From Leptodactylus fallax (lineage: Eukaryota > Chordata > Amphibia > Anura > Leptodactylidae), in contig CAMRHE010000503.1 in assembly GCA_947044405.1 (NCBI GenBank), positions 769,501 to 833,500 of the forward strand: a stretch of DNA of 64,000 nucleotides, read 5' to 3'. Below the pieces are notes generated by a model. The model searched no databases. It was given only the letters and a program-made list of their open reading frames with translations, and was not told where the DNA came from. The position numbers and the translations under genes are program-made. Shown piece after piece: positions 46,731 to 57,720 of this stretch. Numbering within the stretch: position 1 is the first letter of the stretch; every line of letters begins with the position of its first letter.

Positions 46731-47393
46731 CTGGCGATCCATTCACTTCAATGGGAAGTACTGTAGTTCAGTTATCTCCGGCTGTTGCCATGTAAAAGAA
46801 CGGAGCGGTGATGTGCGTTTCCAACTTGTCACTCCATTCAAACTGGGGAGCAAAACACTTGTAGTTAATAGAATCTTTAGTTAGTGCCGGTCACACACAT
46901 AAGATAATGGTCAGCTGCATTTGGACCAATCAACGTCTGTGGGATTATTCTTACACTAATCACAGCAGATGGGGAGAGATTAAATCCACCGATCAATTTT
47001 TTTAAAATGGTCCCCAGGGCTCAAACAGAATGGTAGATGATCATCTGAATTTGAACAATCATGCCACACATATGTAGATTCTGCCAGTGACCTAACTGAT
47101 CTTATTTTTAGCAGAAATAAGTCTGCTGCCAGCTATCAAGAATAATGGCGGGCTATGAATTGAAACAATGCACAACTTTTCTTTCATTCATACAGGATTA
47201 TATCTTTTCTTATTTCTAACGTGAGGGAACTGTTAGGGAGATCTGTTTGGCTAGTATGGGCAAGGGCTTCATCTTTCTCTCCCCCTATTTCAATGAATTC
47301 CCCCCCCCCCGATCATGTAGTAAAAGAAAATAAGAAAAAAAAATAGGCTTCAATGAAGTTTTTGGTGTATAATTGTATCATTTATTACGACAG

Positions 47394-47414
47394 GTAATCC
47401 TTTTTCAGTATTGA
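47394..47414 (+). CDS. LHX6: LHX6 terminal coding microexon (VILFQY, stop)
   Basis: After the acceptor ATTACGACAG, six codons GTA ATC CTT TTT CAG TAT and TGA follow in phase 0. VILFQY is, as I recall, the exact C-terminus of mammalian LHX6, which confirms both the exon and the end of the protein. The visible coding parts sum to 238 full codons. The coding part is too short for ordinary gene prediction and is likely to be missed or mis-called. Confidence 0.93.
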   Translation, partial: VILFQY

Positions 47415-48340
47415 ACATCATCTTCTACCTTTGGTGACAACCTACAGCCCTTTAAGTCAGGGTCGTGAAGGATTCAGTTGAGATGGCCACCCAACAAGGA
47501 GAAGATTGTGTTCCCTTTGGCTTTTATTTTTGAGGAAAGTGGCTAATACACAACAAAGACTTTCATTTTCCTCGGAATGAGCATGGACTTTGCCTCCTGG
47601 GATAAGCAGATAAGGATCACGATCATATTGTTGAGAGAGTTTCACATTGGTATTAAATTATAATACTCTTACAAATGAATGTCACCCATTCTCAGACTGA
47701 ATTTGTCATCCATTGCATTTGTATTGAAGATCAATTAACAACAACATGAAGAGACCTCAGTAGTTTGGCCAGATAAAGATTCAGAAGAAGACAATTGACC
47801 ACAACTGAACCAGGCTGGATAGTACACACTAAATAGTGGTTGGCTTTATGAGGAGAGACATTCAGGCCGGAATAACCAGGTCACACTGTTTTGGTTTTAG
47901 GTTGGTTGCCGATACAGCCATCCAGATCTACTTCATACGACATCATTTCTATCTCAAAGTTTATATTCCCCTATCCATGGCACTCTGCTTCTCTTCTCCT
48001 TTGTTTACTGCCACCCTATGGGATGGATAACTAATATGTTGTGGAACAGGTTCTAAATTTTTACCTCTGAATGAGTGTGAGTATAGTTCTTGTGATTTAT
48101 CATTTGCTCATCGGTTTCTATTTTTGGTAGATTTTCTACACTCTGGGTGTTCCGACTATAGAAATAGCCCATTAGGCTGCTACTGGGTCCTAGTAAAGAG
48201 GGAGATTAGCCCAGATGGGTCTTCCTCTTTGCTAATTTTTTAATAGTTCTATAGTATTACCTTCATACATATACTGGTGCCCAGTCTGGTGCCCTTTGAC
48301 ACCAACATAACCCTATTTCTGACAATCCACCAAAATAAAG
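47415..48340 (+). other. LHX6: Proximal LHX6 3' UTR with AATAAA at 48334
   Basis: Unique non-coding sequence begins right after the stop. The first good AATAAA after it is at 48334-48339 (CCAAAATAAAGAAC), about 920 nt downstream, and may end a short transcript. No repeat with clear ends lies before it. Confidence 0.5.
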
Positions 48341-48361
48341 AACTTTTTACACCCTTGTGCA

Positions 48362-48455
48362 ACATCAGTGGTCTCCAAGCAATGGCTCTCTAGCTGTTTA
48401 AAAACTACAACGCCCAGCCTGCCATGGACAAGTCTGTAGATTTGCAACAGCTGAA
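48362..48455. repeat. Dispersed repeat fragment (ACTACAACGCCCAGC type)
   Basis: GGCTCTCTAGCTGTTTAAAA and ACTACAACGCCCAGCCTGCC resemble a common frog repeat with the text AACTACAACTCCCAGCATGC. Only about 90 bp are present. Confidence 0.55.
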
Positions 48456-49049
48456 GAGACACAAACTGGAGATCACAGTACAGAATTTCAAAGAAGGAAG
48501 TTTTATTGGATTTTCTATGAAAGAAAATGGAGTTAACGTCAAAGTTTTCTTTATTGCTATCCATATTTGATTTGGCCTTTTATAACGTTTTTCCATCACG
48601 TTCCTCTTATGTGTTAATGAGACAAAAACACCACAATGCAATGTAGTCTTCATAGAATACTTCTTATATAATTGACTCAGATCGTACATAATTGTTTCAT
48701 TGGGGGAAAAACTATGACATCACAATCTAATATAAAAACGTTCCTTGTCTGAAGAGAGCGGAGAACAATTCTAAGCACATCTCATAGTGTTGTAATAAGG
48801 ACACATAAAATAATGTTTAAAGACCAAAAAGAACAAAACCAACAATTTCACATCCAAATTAAATCAAATTTTTGTAGGATAATTTTCTTAAATTATGTCA
48901 TTACATCACAATTTTGGGGAACATTAAGATTCCTTGTACTTTTATAGAATCCTTAGGAGATTATTTGTGGCATTTTAAATGCAAGTGACAGAGGTGTTTG
49001 TATACATAGTTTACAGGGGTTTCCAAAAATGGGCATACTGTACCCATAT
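48456..49049. other. No recognised feature; AT-rich unique sequence
   Basis: Repeat-free AT-rich text within the presumed distal 3' UTR or downstream DNA of LHX6. No frame of interest. Confidence 0.4.
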
Positions 49050-49535
49050 TTAAAAGGAACCTGTCAGGTGTTTTTTTTCCACCATCATGTACAGGATCAA
49101 GTACTTACCTTTCCATTGGTGCCCTCTGTAATCTTTCTGTTACAGTATATTGAAGTTCTAAATTTTTGACAGCATAAAAAGTCATCATATGCAAATTACA
49201 CTAAGTAGTTGCAATGGGCGGGAGCAGCTTCAGCCTAATCACAGTGTCTGCTTACTAATCATGGCTCCTGGGTGACTGACATCTCACAGTACTCTGAAGT
49301 CATGAGGGAGATGTCAGTCATGCCCAGCAGGTGTAATAAGCAAGAAGACAGTGTGACTAGACCGAAGCTCCCACCCATCGTGACTACTTTCTAGAATTTC
49401 CCTATGACTTTTTATGCTTTCAAACACTTATAACATCACTTTGCTGCAATAGAAAGATTACAGAGGGCACCAATGGAAAGGTAAGTACATGATGGGGCCA
49501 ATTTATGGTAGAACCACCTGACAGTTTCCCTTTAA
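49050..49535. mobile_element. TTAA-flanked MITE (GGAACCTGTCAGGTG end)
   Basis: TTAA lies at 49050-49053 and 49532-49535. The arms are CAAGTACTTACCTTTCCATT / GGTAAGTACATGATGG and GGTGCCCTCTGTAATCTTTC / GAAAGATTACAGAGGGCACC. The inner arms are nearly perfect. Confidence 0.85.
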
Positions 49536-50869
49536 ATGTATGTTCTATGGACGTAATATCTTGACCACCATGTTTCTACAAACCTGAACTTAGAAAATCA
49601 GAGTCTGCTATGGAGATCTACTGTTCATCCAGTGCACCGTAGAACCATGAGTGGTGCAGCAATACAGCTGTCTGAAGTGTGCATACAATATTAATATACC
49701 CTTTAGTGAACCATTGTGAAGGCCTGTGTAAGTCTATTCAACCAGTCTCCATTTGAGATGTAACTAATAACTGGATGTAGCACAGAATGGTCTTGACTTA
49801 TGCAATGGATGGCTGGAAGACTTCACATACATTCTATATCCAAGATGAGCTAGAAAATAGCCCCACATGGTACTCTCCATGGAAATTGACAAGGAGGTTT
49901 CCTACTGCTCGAAAACTATAGGACACATACTGTGTCTTCCAGCTTAATTTACAAATATTCATACTGCACTCTCTTATGTAGCACCATAGATGACCTGTCC
50001 CACCTCTACACTTGTGGCTAAAGATACCCTATAATACGAAGATAAGGTAGCTCTGTATGATGGTCATCTTCATGTACTTCATCCATGGCTGCACACAAGA
50101 ATCCACACTTATAAGTAAAAGGAATAAGAACTGGTCACACCTCATCTCAAAAAGTCCAATCCAACTGAGAGACCCTTGTCTGGAAGATGGAACCACTGGT
50201 GGGAAGATGAGGATTAGATGCAGTACTTCCAAGTGTTGGATATATGGACACATGAACTCCAGCAGAAGTATCAACCTACCTTCCAAGACTATTGAAAGGA
50301 CAAACTGTGAGGGATGGGCCATATTAGATTCACCTGGACTATCAAACCATAGTCATATGTAGTCTGGACATAATGGACATAAAAAGAACTAGCACCACAT
50401 CTGTAAGAAAAAAAAAATCCTCTTACAACCACCACCCAAAAAAAGTGTGGCTTCACTTCAGGTTGGATTAGGGTTTGGAGGGAACAAGGTATTTGGTCAG
50501 GGGGTAGCGGTTCTCACTGAAGAGGGTGAGTCTATGGAGACTTATTTCCAGATAATGCTCCATGGTATAAAAGTATGCAAAAATGAAGAGCGACCCATCT
50601 GTAGACAGTTGTTATGGGGTCCATGAACCTCATCAATACACAGAGATGTACCAGTACAGACTAGAACCTCCTGAAACAGTTCTTTACAGATGGGTCACAC
50701 GTCCTTTCAAAGGAGTCTCTATTTTGGCCGAACATGAGCTAATGTTATAAGAAGGATGTATCGCAGAAGATTTAGCCTACAGAGTCTGAATGTGCACTTG
50801 AGGTTTCGTTCTGAAGCTGTGACTATACAGTGATCTTATGAGATTTTACATAAGTAGAGTTTTAACACT
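49536..50869. other. No gene or recognised repeat
   Basis: Unique-looking non-coding sequence. Frames of about 100 codons occur on both strands at 50029-50362 without recognisable protein features or codon pattern. Confidence 0.4.
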
Positions 50870-51010
50870 GGGTGTTGAAAATGAAATAATTTCCTCTGTG
50901 TGCTAACACTGGCTGCTATAAACAGCGATATTCATCTGTGTGTAATACATACACCTCTGTCACTTGGCTGAGTGTGCCGGGAATATTTGCCAATTACTTA
51001 GCAAATATGA
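50870..51010. promoter_or_regulatory. Candidate conserved non-coding element
   Basis: AACACTGGCTGCTATAAACA, GCGATATTCATCTGTGTGTA and TTTGCCAATTACTTAGCAAA (with palindromic TTTGC...GCAAA) make a repeat-free, TAAT-containing block. Proposed on texture. Confidence 0.3.
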
Positions 51011-51179
51011 AAAATTACATTTAACCACCATTCAACCTTCCTAAAGGATATATATTACTAAAGCCTCTTTTAGAGGGATCGCTAAATATACACACAGTCA
51101 ATGCTAAGAGGCCTCTTTTCAAATATCCTTCATAATGGACTCCCTCTGTTAAGGGACGTCTTATGGCGCTATACACTGC

Positions 51180-51540
51180 ACAAAGATGCCTTTGAATAGG
51201 CAGGGAAATTTCGACTGGGTTTTTGACATTTAGCGGATATACTTCATGACATACTGGCTCTACAAATAAACCGGTGATCAGCTGAAAAATAGCGAGAAGT
51301 AATTAACTAAAAACTCTGCATAATTATGTCATACTCGTACAGAAAAGGTGGAATAATTATGTAAATGATGAATTGATTGTAATGAGAATCAGACACTTTA
51401 CAACCGCATCTATCAGCACTCTTTCACTGCCAGGATATTCAGGTGTGTAAACACATTGGTTGAATGCGAGATGCACCACGTAGCAGCACGCATCTGCTCA
51501 GTGTGAATAGAACAATCACAATGATCCCTTGTTGTATTGT
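51180..51540. promoter_or_regulatory. Strong candidate conserved non-coding element downstream of LHX6
   Basis: About 360 bp, repeat-free, with dense homeodomain-type sites: GAAGTAATTAACTAAAAAC, CTGCATAATTATGTCATAC, GGAATAATTATGTAAATGAT and GAATTGATTGTAATGAG. Further on is a complex block CACGTAGCAGCACGCATCTG followed by GAACAATCACAATGATCCC (a SOX-like AACAAT core). It lies 3.8 kb after the LHX6 stop codon. Confidence 0.45.
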
Positions 51541-51845
51541 AGAACTGACCTCTATTATTACTGTGGCTTATCTAGGGGCACAGCTATAAGGGGTAGTAGA
51601 CGCATCAGAGCTGGCATCCAAGGGGGCCCAAAGAAGACACAAACAGGTACAGATCTTCTGCTGGGGCTCAGGGGCTTCAAGACATTTCTGTGGGCTTAAT
51701 ATTGTAAGATCTCATGCACAAAGCAGATCCACTCCATGCAGCCCCATAGGGTGCCTCTGTACAATGTTATATTACACAGTCCAAATGCTTTAGAAGACAG
51801 TGATGGTACAGAAGGACTGTGCAGTAAAGCTCATGACACACCATT

Positions 51846-52320
51846 AAAGGGGTTTTCCGGCCCTAAATCGTTTTTATACTGATGACCTATCCACAGGATA
51901 AGTCATCAATATGTGATATGTCAGGGTTCGACACTCGGACAACACATAGATCATCTGTTCTAGCAGCCTCTGAGTGCCAGAAGTGGCTAGTGGATGTGGA
52001 GCACATGCAGCACCACTCCAATACAAGTAATAGGAACAGTGTATCCGCCCTGTCCACGTCATAGCGATACTTCTGGGGAAATACAGTGCCACTCCTATTA
52101 CTTATATAGGAGTGGTGCTTCACAAGCTCCCTGTCTACTAGCAGAATCCGCCACCCAGAAGCTGCTAGCACACCTTATCTGTGCGGGGTCCTATGGATAG
52201 GTCATCAGTATGAAAAATTATTTGGAGCCAGAAAGCCCCTTTAAACACCTTATCTGTGCGGGGTCCTATGGATAGGTCATCAGTATGAAAAATTATTTGG
52301 AGCCAGAAAGCACCTTTAAG
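51846..52320. mobile_element. GATGACCTATCC foldback MITE with tandemly duplicated right end
   Basis: The left end AAAGGGGTTTTCCGGCCC leads to TGATGACCTATCCACAGGAT. The right end GGATAGGTCATCAGTATGAA ... GAAAGCCCCTTTAA is its inverse. The last 75 bp (52171-52245) are repeated directly at 52246-52320 with very few changes. Arms enclose GTGCCACTCCTATTAC-type text. Confidence 0.8.
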
Positions 52321-52321
52321 T

Positions 52322-52627
52322 TTAAGGCCGCACGTAGCGAGCCAAATAGCACTGCGGAAAAGACTGTAGCGGAACTTCAGCGTTTTTCTCATAAAGTCCG
52401 CAGAGTTTTCCTCTGCAGGCTTTAGGTTCCTATTATACCTATACGTAAAACGCCAGCGTTTCCATAAGTAAAACTGACATGCTGCGATTTACAAAAATGT
52501 GACAGTTTTTGAAATTGCGGCATTTCCGTTGTGGATATTTTTCTGCAATGTGTGGATTGGATTCCCATCCACTTTGCAGATACTGTAAAGTCAAATTGCG
52601 GCATTTTCGCTACGTGGGACCCCGAAC
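52322..52627. repeat. Foldback MITE, GGCCCCACGTAGCGG family, near-complete
   Basis: AAGGCCGCACGTAGCGAGCC, CACTGCGGAAAAGACTGTAG, AGTCCGCAGAGTTTTCCTCT, the ATTATACCTATACG/GTTTCCATAAG middle, TTTTTCTGCAATGTGTGGAT and a GCTACGTGGGACCCCG end. Confidence 0.8.
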
Positions 52628-52845
52628 TAAAAATCTTTTAAGCTGTAAAGTCGTGAAGACCTATAATTTTATAGTATGACACCTGCAAGATTGTGCTAGT
52701 AAGTACATGGTGTACACAAAAATTACTGATGATTTTGTTTTCTACTAGGGATTTTTGGTTGACCCAATGAAATATCATATGGGGGATGAAAAACATATAC
52801 CATGACACTGAGAGACTCTATGTACATGAACATGTCCTTTGTCAG

Positions 52846-53095
52846 TGTGCTAGCTGTGATTTAATGGCTAGCATACTTATTCATTATATCCTAATGGCTC
52901 CATACACATGACTGTTTATTATCATGGGGCCGTTAGCCCAGGAGCAAAATGGAGGACAGGTCCTATCCCTGTACATTTTGCACCTTGAGCTCAGTAATAA
53001 AATCTATGGGTCTGTGGAGGTCACAGATATCATCCATATGCTGTAAGCACCATTTTCCCATGGACCTCGCACATGCACGCATTCATGTATATGTA
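52846..53095. repeat. Dispersed repeat shared with 8656-8935
   Basis: GTGCTAGCTGTGATTTAATG then GGCTAGCATACTTATTC, a TTTATTATCATGGGGCC block and GATATCATCCATATG match the 8656 copy in order and orientation. Confidence 0.6.
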
Positions 53096-54359
53096 GCCTT
53101 AGTTAGGGATGACAATGACATAAGAGATGGAAACTGCAAGAGGACATTGGTTTTGTGTTGTGCTTCTTGCTACCATTTCTGACATCATGAAGTGTTATTG
53201 TGAACCTCCAAAGTGATAGAAACCTTGACAGTCCCATGATAGACCCAATAAGTCAGCATAATCCTAAAGTATTACTAGCACACTACTAAACAATGGCAAA
53301 TATATCCTGTACATGAAAATCCACATCATTTGTGTATGCCTCCCCTTTATCTATACTGTGCGTCTATACAGAACCATTCTTGTTTGCATCTACATACTAC
53401 CAGCCCATACAGATCACATGCTCCTCTACAACAAAAAAATTCTAAAACCATGCAATGGAGAAAAAAATGTTTTTATTTTATAGACCAAATGACTATGTGA
53501 CTATGTTTAGCATATAAATGCAGCTCTGGATCCATAGTTAAAAGGGCTTGTCTGCTTTGGAGAGTTCCTTCTTTTCATTAGAAGGGTATCCTAACAATAG
53601 CTGACTAGAGAGGGTCTCTGTTCTCAGCTAATGTCTATAAAGGACCAATTCCCAAACAGAATTAATGCTATTTTTGTAAGAAGAAAGATAGTCCACGCTC
53701 ACCCAGATCTTGTAAGATACTCTGTCTTTACTTAAGTCCACAGAGTAAACGCGTTTCAGGGTAAAAACCTCTTTATCAATTGTACAAGTTGACTAGAGAG
53801 GGTCTCTGCTCTGAGATCCCCACCTGTCAGCATTAATTCCCTGCGGCACCACCAAAGGAGAACTGAATTATTACATGGAGCCCACTGAAATCAATGGGTT
53901 GTCCATGCTAAACTCAAACAAGCTGGGTCCTCCAGAGAGACTCCCCTATATAAATTGCATTAAAGGTGATTTCCAGGACTTAAGATACTAGGTCACCAAT
54001 ATCAAATTCCTATTCAGGTGAAACAGATCTTTTTTCAATGGGTACGTCCCATCAAGGCATCCCGCTTTCTTTTACAGCTGCAAATATAGCATCATAGGGT
54101 GCCCGCTCAAGGACTCATATTGAAGGGGTTCTTGAGCCAACAACTTTGCTTTGCTGTGCTATCCATACACCTTAATAGGGCATATAGACAGGTGTTGACC
54201 TGGTTAGACGCACATGGTAGTGTTGTAGATTTAGGCCACAGACATAGGGGCACCCTTATACTGCTGCAGAGAACTCTATGGCATAGATATGCTCATAGAT
54301 ACCAATAATATGTCTTTTATGTGCCACTATGTATATATAAAACCATCATTTGCAGACCA
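53096..54359. other. No gene; one repeat remnant near 53700
   Basis: The text TAAACGCGTTTCAGGGTAAA then AACCTCTTTATCAATTGTAC (53743-53785) resembles a frog repeat with AAACGCGTTTCGGGG wording that I recall, class unknown. The rest is unassigned non-coding DNA. Confidence 0.4.
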
Positions 54360-54835
54360 TGAGAGAAATTCTATTTGTACCAAGGTCAGGCATTTCAGAA
54401 ATGTGTTTGCCCCGTAAATGAATATAGTTCAATTTCAGTAAGTGTTTCCTCCATAATTACTTATTACAAGTAAGCGAGATATGACATATACAGAGCACCC
54501 GGCATGTGTACATGTTATTAAATCATTTATTAAAAGGTTCCTTCCAAATCAATGAGAATTATTATACAGTAGTGGATGTGTGGGCACCATCAGCGCAAGT
54601 CGCAAGCCAAGTAATTCCCCTAATGGTTTCTACAGGTCACCAGTGGGCAGGCTGCAAACTGTGGCAAACATTCTCGCCCGCTCCTTAGACTGTTATTACT
54701 AAAGACCAGCCTACAAAATAAAATAATCATTAATTCTTATTCATCTGTAATTTTTTTCCTTTGTCTGGCAGCAGCAATTCAGGTCTACTGCCAAAATATC
54801 TCCTGAACGGCCCCAATCTGTCTATTAGCTATCCT
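54360..54835. promoter_or_regulatory. Strong candidate conserved non-coding element downstream of LHX6
   Basis: About 470 bp without repeats: TGTTTGCCCCGTAAATGAAT, CATAATTACTTATTACAAGT, CAAGCCAAGTAATTCCCCTA, GTGGCAAACATTCTCGCCCG, AAATAATCATTAATTCTTAT and CTGGCAGCAGCAATTCAGGT. TAAT cores are frequent and GC-richer, complex blocks are interspersed. It lies within the interval between the LHX6 stop and the distal polyadenylation site, so it could be 3' UTR or enhancer. Confidence 0.42.
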
Positions 54836-55262
54836 CCTACCTAATATAAGAGGTTTCATCTGGCATCGTCAATTCTATATGTCTCAACTGTTATGTTATA
54901 CTTACCACAATACCTGAGGGGATGGTGCGTGACACAAGGGGTGCACTTTTTTGTATTCTTTGAACCCCGCTGTCTCAGCACTAGTGGTAATACAGTGTTC
55001 CTCCACATTCGATCTCCTGACCAACTTGACATTGGGTATGTAGCTACGTTCCTGCATGTATGTACTGGCATCTTACATTGCCACGTCAAGGGTACCACCC
55101 AACGTGCAGGAATAATGCTCCATGTCCATTGTCAGGACAGACAGGAGATCAAAAGTGGTCGGACTCACCAGGTCGACTTTATTAACGTTCACTAGAATTT
55201 CCTTGAAGGACTACTTCCCCTTTACTTTTTATTTTGGGTGACAAAGAAGCAGGAACTGGATT

Positions 55263-55466
55263 TCCATAAAGAGGACTTTTCTCCGTCTCCACCAATTCAC
55301 TGCATATTTCAATAGGTGGCGCTCCACTGAAACTAACAGCAATCATTGGTCAAGAACAGTGGGGGCTACAGAAAAAATTCCAAATGCACCAGAATAGGTG
55401 GGGTGACACCTAGTGAAGAATGCAAAGAGTTGGAGTTGGTGGAGGCAGTGAAAGTCTAAAGTAAGA
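55263..55466. repeat. Short relative of the 31298/34700 MITE
   Basis: AAAGAGGACTTTTCTCCGTC, AGTGGGGGCTACAGAAAAAA and GTTGGTGGAGGCAGTGAAAG follow the order of the longer copies; the left internal CTCTAGCCCCC half is deleted. Confidence 0.65.
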
Positions 55467-55526
55467 TCTGCAACAATGATAGAAGGCCCACTTTCCGTTT
55501 TGAGATCATTCATGGACCCAAAAGTA

Positions 55527-55598
55527 TTCTATTTGGCATCGGTGTTCTATTTGGCATCGGTGTTCTATTTGGCATCGGTGTTCTATTTGGCATCGGTG
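55527..55598 (+). repeat. Perfect 18-bp tandem repeat, four units
   Basis: TTCTATTTGGCATCGGTG is repeated four times without a visible mismatch (72 bp). Perfection suggests recent slippage and probable length polymorphism. Confidence 0.93.
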
Positions 55599-55799
55599 TA
55601 ACTACTCAATATGCATGAAGTAAATCAGCAGAACATCTAAATACCATGACTATACTGTAAGCTTCCTGGACCTTGTGAATTGGCATTGGCATGACCTGGC
55701 AACCCTAGTGGAAGAGTTATTCAGTGAAGCTCACTATAACACATAATGGGCTATTTCTTTTTCCCTGCATATAAACACATGTACTGCAAGAATGGATAA

Positions 55800-56160
55800 A
55801 ATGTTCCTTTCTTAAAGCCAACTGTTCATTCCTGGTACCCGTCCATGTCAATAATAACCTATAACTAAACCAGTTGAGGGTTTGGGCCAAGACGGCAGAG
55901 AATAAAGTCTGTTCACATCCAGGTTATCGGCAAAGCATTCTCCAATGGTCTCTTCTGTTATTGTGTGTTGAGGTCGAGCATCTGTTGGTTAACATCTTAG
56001 ACAACGTAAAATACTCCAAATGTACTATTTATTTATAAAGAAAAATGTGTAAGCACTTTTTTAAAAAAAAAATTGTCTGTTTTGTTATATATACTTTGAA
56101 TGTTGTGCATTGTAAAATGTCCTATTTGTGTATTAAATAAAGTTACCTTGGATGGAAGTG
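55800..56160 (+). other. LHX6: Probable distal end of the LHX6 transcript (3' UTR)
   Basis: Unique sequence with classic mRNA 3'-end texture: TATTTATTTATAAAGAAAAA, GTGTAAGCACTTTTTT, TTTGTTATATATACTTTGAA and GTGCATTGTAAAATGTCC, followed by AATAAA. I believe closely similar wording ends mammalian LHX6 mRNAs, but I cannot verify this. If correct, the 3' UTR is about 8.7 kb here because of inserted repeats, or a second spliced 3' exon exists. Confidence 0.5.
56136..56141 (+). terminator. Polyadenylation signal AATAAA (distal LHX6)
   Basis: AATAAA within TGTATTAAATAAAGTTACC, followed within 30 nt by the GT-rich text GGATGGAAGTG. This is the best-looking signal downstream of the LHX6 stop. Confidence 0.5.
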
Positions 56161-56247
56161 CCGGAACGTCACTGAATTATAGGTGGTTATTGGAGATACA
56201 TGGAGAACATGCCATTCCTTTGTGGTCAGTGACTGACTACATATAAC

Positions 56248-56735
56248 GAGGGTAGAGAAGAGCGAACCGATTCGGATAAAACTGGATTCGACCTGAATTT
56301 TCCAAAAGTTTTTGGTTTGACTCTCAACCAAAACTTTTTGAATTTGCCACCTACAAATCACTATTATACTCTATATCATATATTGGAGGCCCAGGGGAGG
56401 TGCGGTAACATAATAAACTGTTATACAATTGTCATGATGTCGGTATGCTCCATGTGAAAGCTGAGGCCCAATCACAGGCCTCATTGGTGACTCCGGGGCA
56501 CATGATGTCAGCCAGGAGACTGGAAGAAATCAGTGGAGCCAAGTGATCTCTGACCACCAGGAGGATGCCCAGGAGAGGTGAGGGCAGGTAAGTATAATGG
56601 TTTATTATGTTGCTGCAGCTTCCCTGGGCCTCCACTTAGTATAACTTCTAGTTCAGACCGAAACAAACTGGGTGAGCTGAACCTTATAAATTTTCATTGA
56701 AACTAATCTGGTGAGTTTCACCCATTTCTAAACAA
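56248..56735. repeat. Compound repeat, GAGCGAA group and GGCCCAGGGGAGGTG group
   Basis: AGAGAAGAGCGAACCGATTC recalls the GAGATGAGCGAATT element at 63266. Between, AGGCCCAGGGGAGGTG (56389) and CTTCCCTGGGCCTCCAC (56620) form an inverted pair like that in 19374-19995. The element closes near GTTTCACCCATTTCTAAAC. Confidence 0.5.
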
Positions 56736-56978
56736 GGGTAGCAAATCTTTTTCAGTGGGAAGCCTGACAGGATCACGGGATGTAAACTTAGTCAAAAAAC
56801 TTTACAGCAAACTCCACGAATTATATGTGTATCCGTTGATGCAGATTTCACCTTGCTTACTGAATAGAGTAAAATCTCTGATGAAAATCTGCAGCAAAAA
56901 TTGATAAACTTCAGAGACCCTGTAAAGCTGATCAATGTAGGGCTGGCTGTCAATCCCCCACCAATCACATATTTATCC

Positions 56979-57462
56979 TTAAAGGGGTTGTCCAGGGAAA
57001 CATTTTCTAATTTAAAAAGGCCGTTGAAAAAAATAATTAAAAAAATCATACTCACCTTTCCCTGATGTTCTGGTGCCTACCAGCACAGACTGGTCCTGCC
57101 AGTCCATTGTTGTCTTCTGGTGGAAGTCCCCGCCGCATGTGACTGATGAGGCTAGTCAACGGTCTTAATGAGGGGCATGTGACGTCACTACATGTGACGT
57201 CTCGGGGTCTCTTCCTGAGGCCACTGATTGGCCTCAGTGGTCACGTGACTGCTGAGACCAATTAGCGGTGTCAGTAGAAGGGATCTGGGATGTCACAGCT
57301 GGCGAGCAGTTTCACTTCAAGAAGACACCGGAGCAGAGGGACCAGACCACACTGGGAGGACACTGGAGTACTGGGGAAAGGTGAGAACGATTTTTTTATT
57401 TTTTTTTTCACCTCCCCCAGCCTATTTTAAAAATATTTTTTTTGCCCGGACAACCTCTTTAA
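56979..57462. mobile_element. TTAA-flanked MITE (AAAGGGGTTGTCCAGGG ends)
   Basis: TTAA lies at 56979-56982 and 57459-57462. AAAGGGGTTGTCCAGGGAAA and ATACTCACCTTTCCC on the left pair with GGGGAAAGGTGAGAAC and TTTGCCCGGACAACCTCTTT on the right. Another stray end (ACCTGGACAACCCCTTTAA) follows at 57485-57502. Confidence 0.82.
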
Positions 57463-57720
57463 GATAGGACATAAAATACTAAAACCTGGACAACCCCTTT
57501 AAATAGTAAGGTTCTTTCTTACCTCAATCAGTATTATTCAGTACTTCTCAATAATGTTCTCCATGCTGCTTCTGAGTGAGTGAGAGTAGCATAATCTCCC
57601 TTTTTTAAGCTATCTATGGGAGACAACATGGAAGCTAGTCTCCATGCACTAACTCAAGGAAAACTGAGAATTAGAGACAAAGCCTGCAGAATACAGGTCA
57701 TATAATGACCAGAACTGCTG

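Larger units (their letters stand above)
46074..47393 (+). other. LHX6: LHX6 last intron with hAT-type insertions
   Basis: A 1320-bp phase-0 intron. It holds a hAT left-end fragment (46109), a short complete hAT-like element (46551-46730), and a CCCCCCCCCC run at 47300. The acceptor is TTTATTACGACAG. Confidence 0.85.

Noticed and set aside
50029..50362. Overlapping frames of about 100 codons on both strands
   Set aside because: No recognisable protein, no splice support and no codon bias; likely chance frames.
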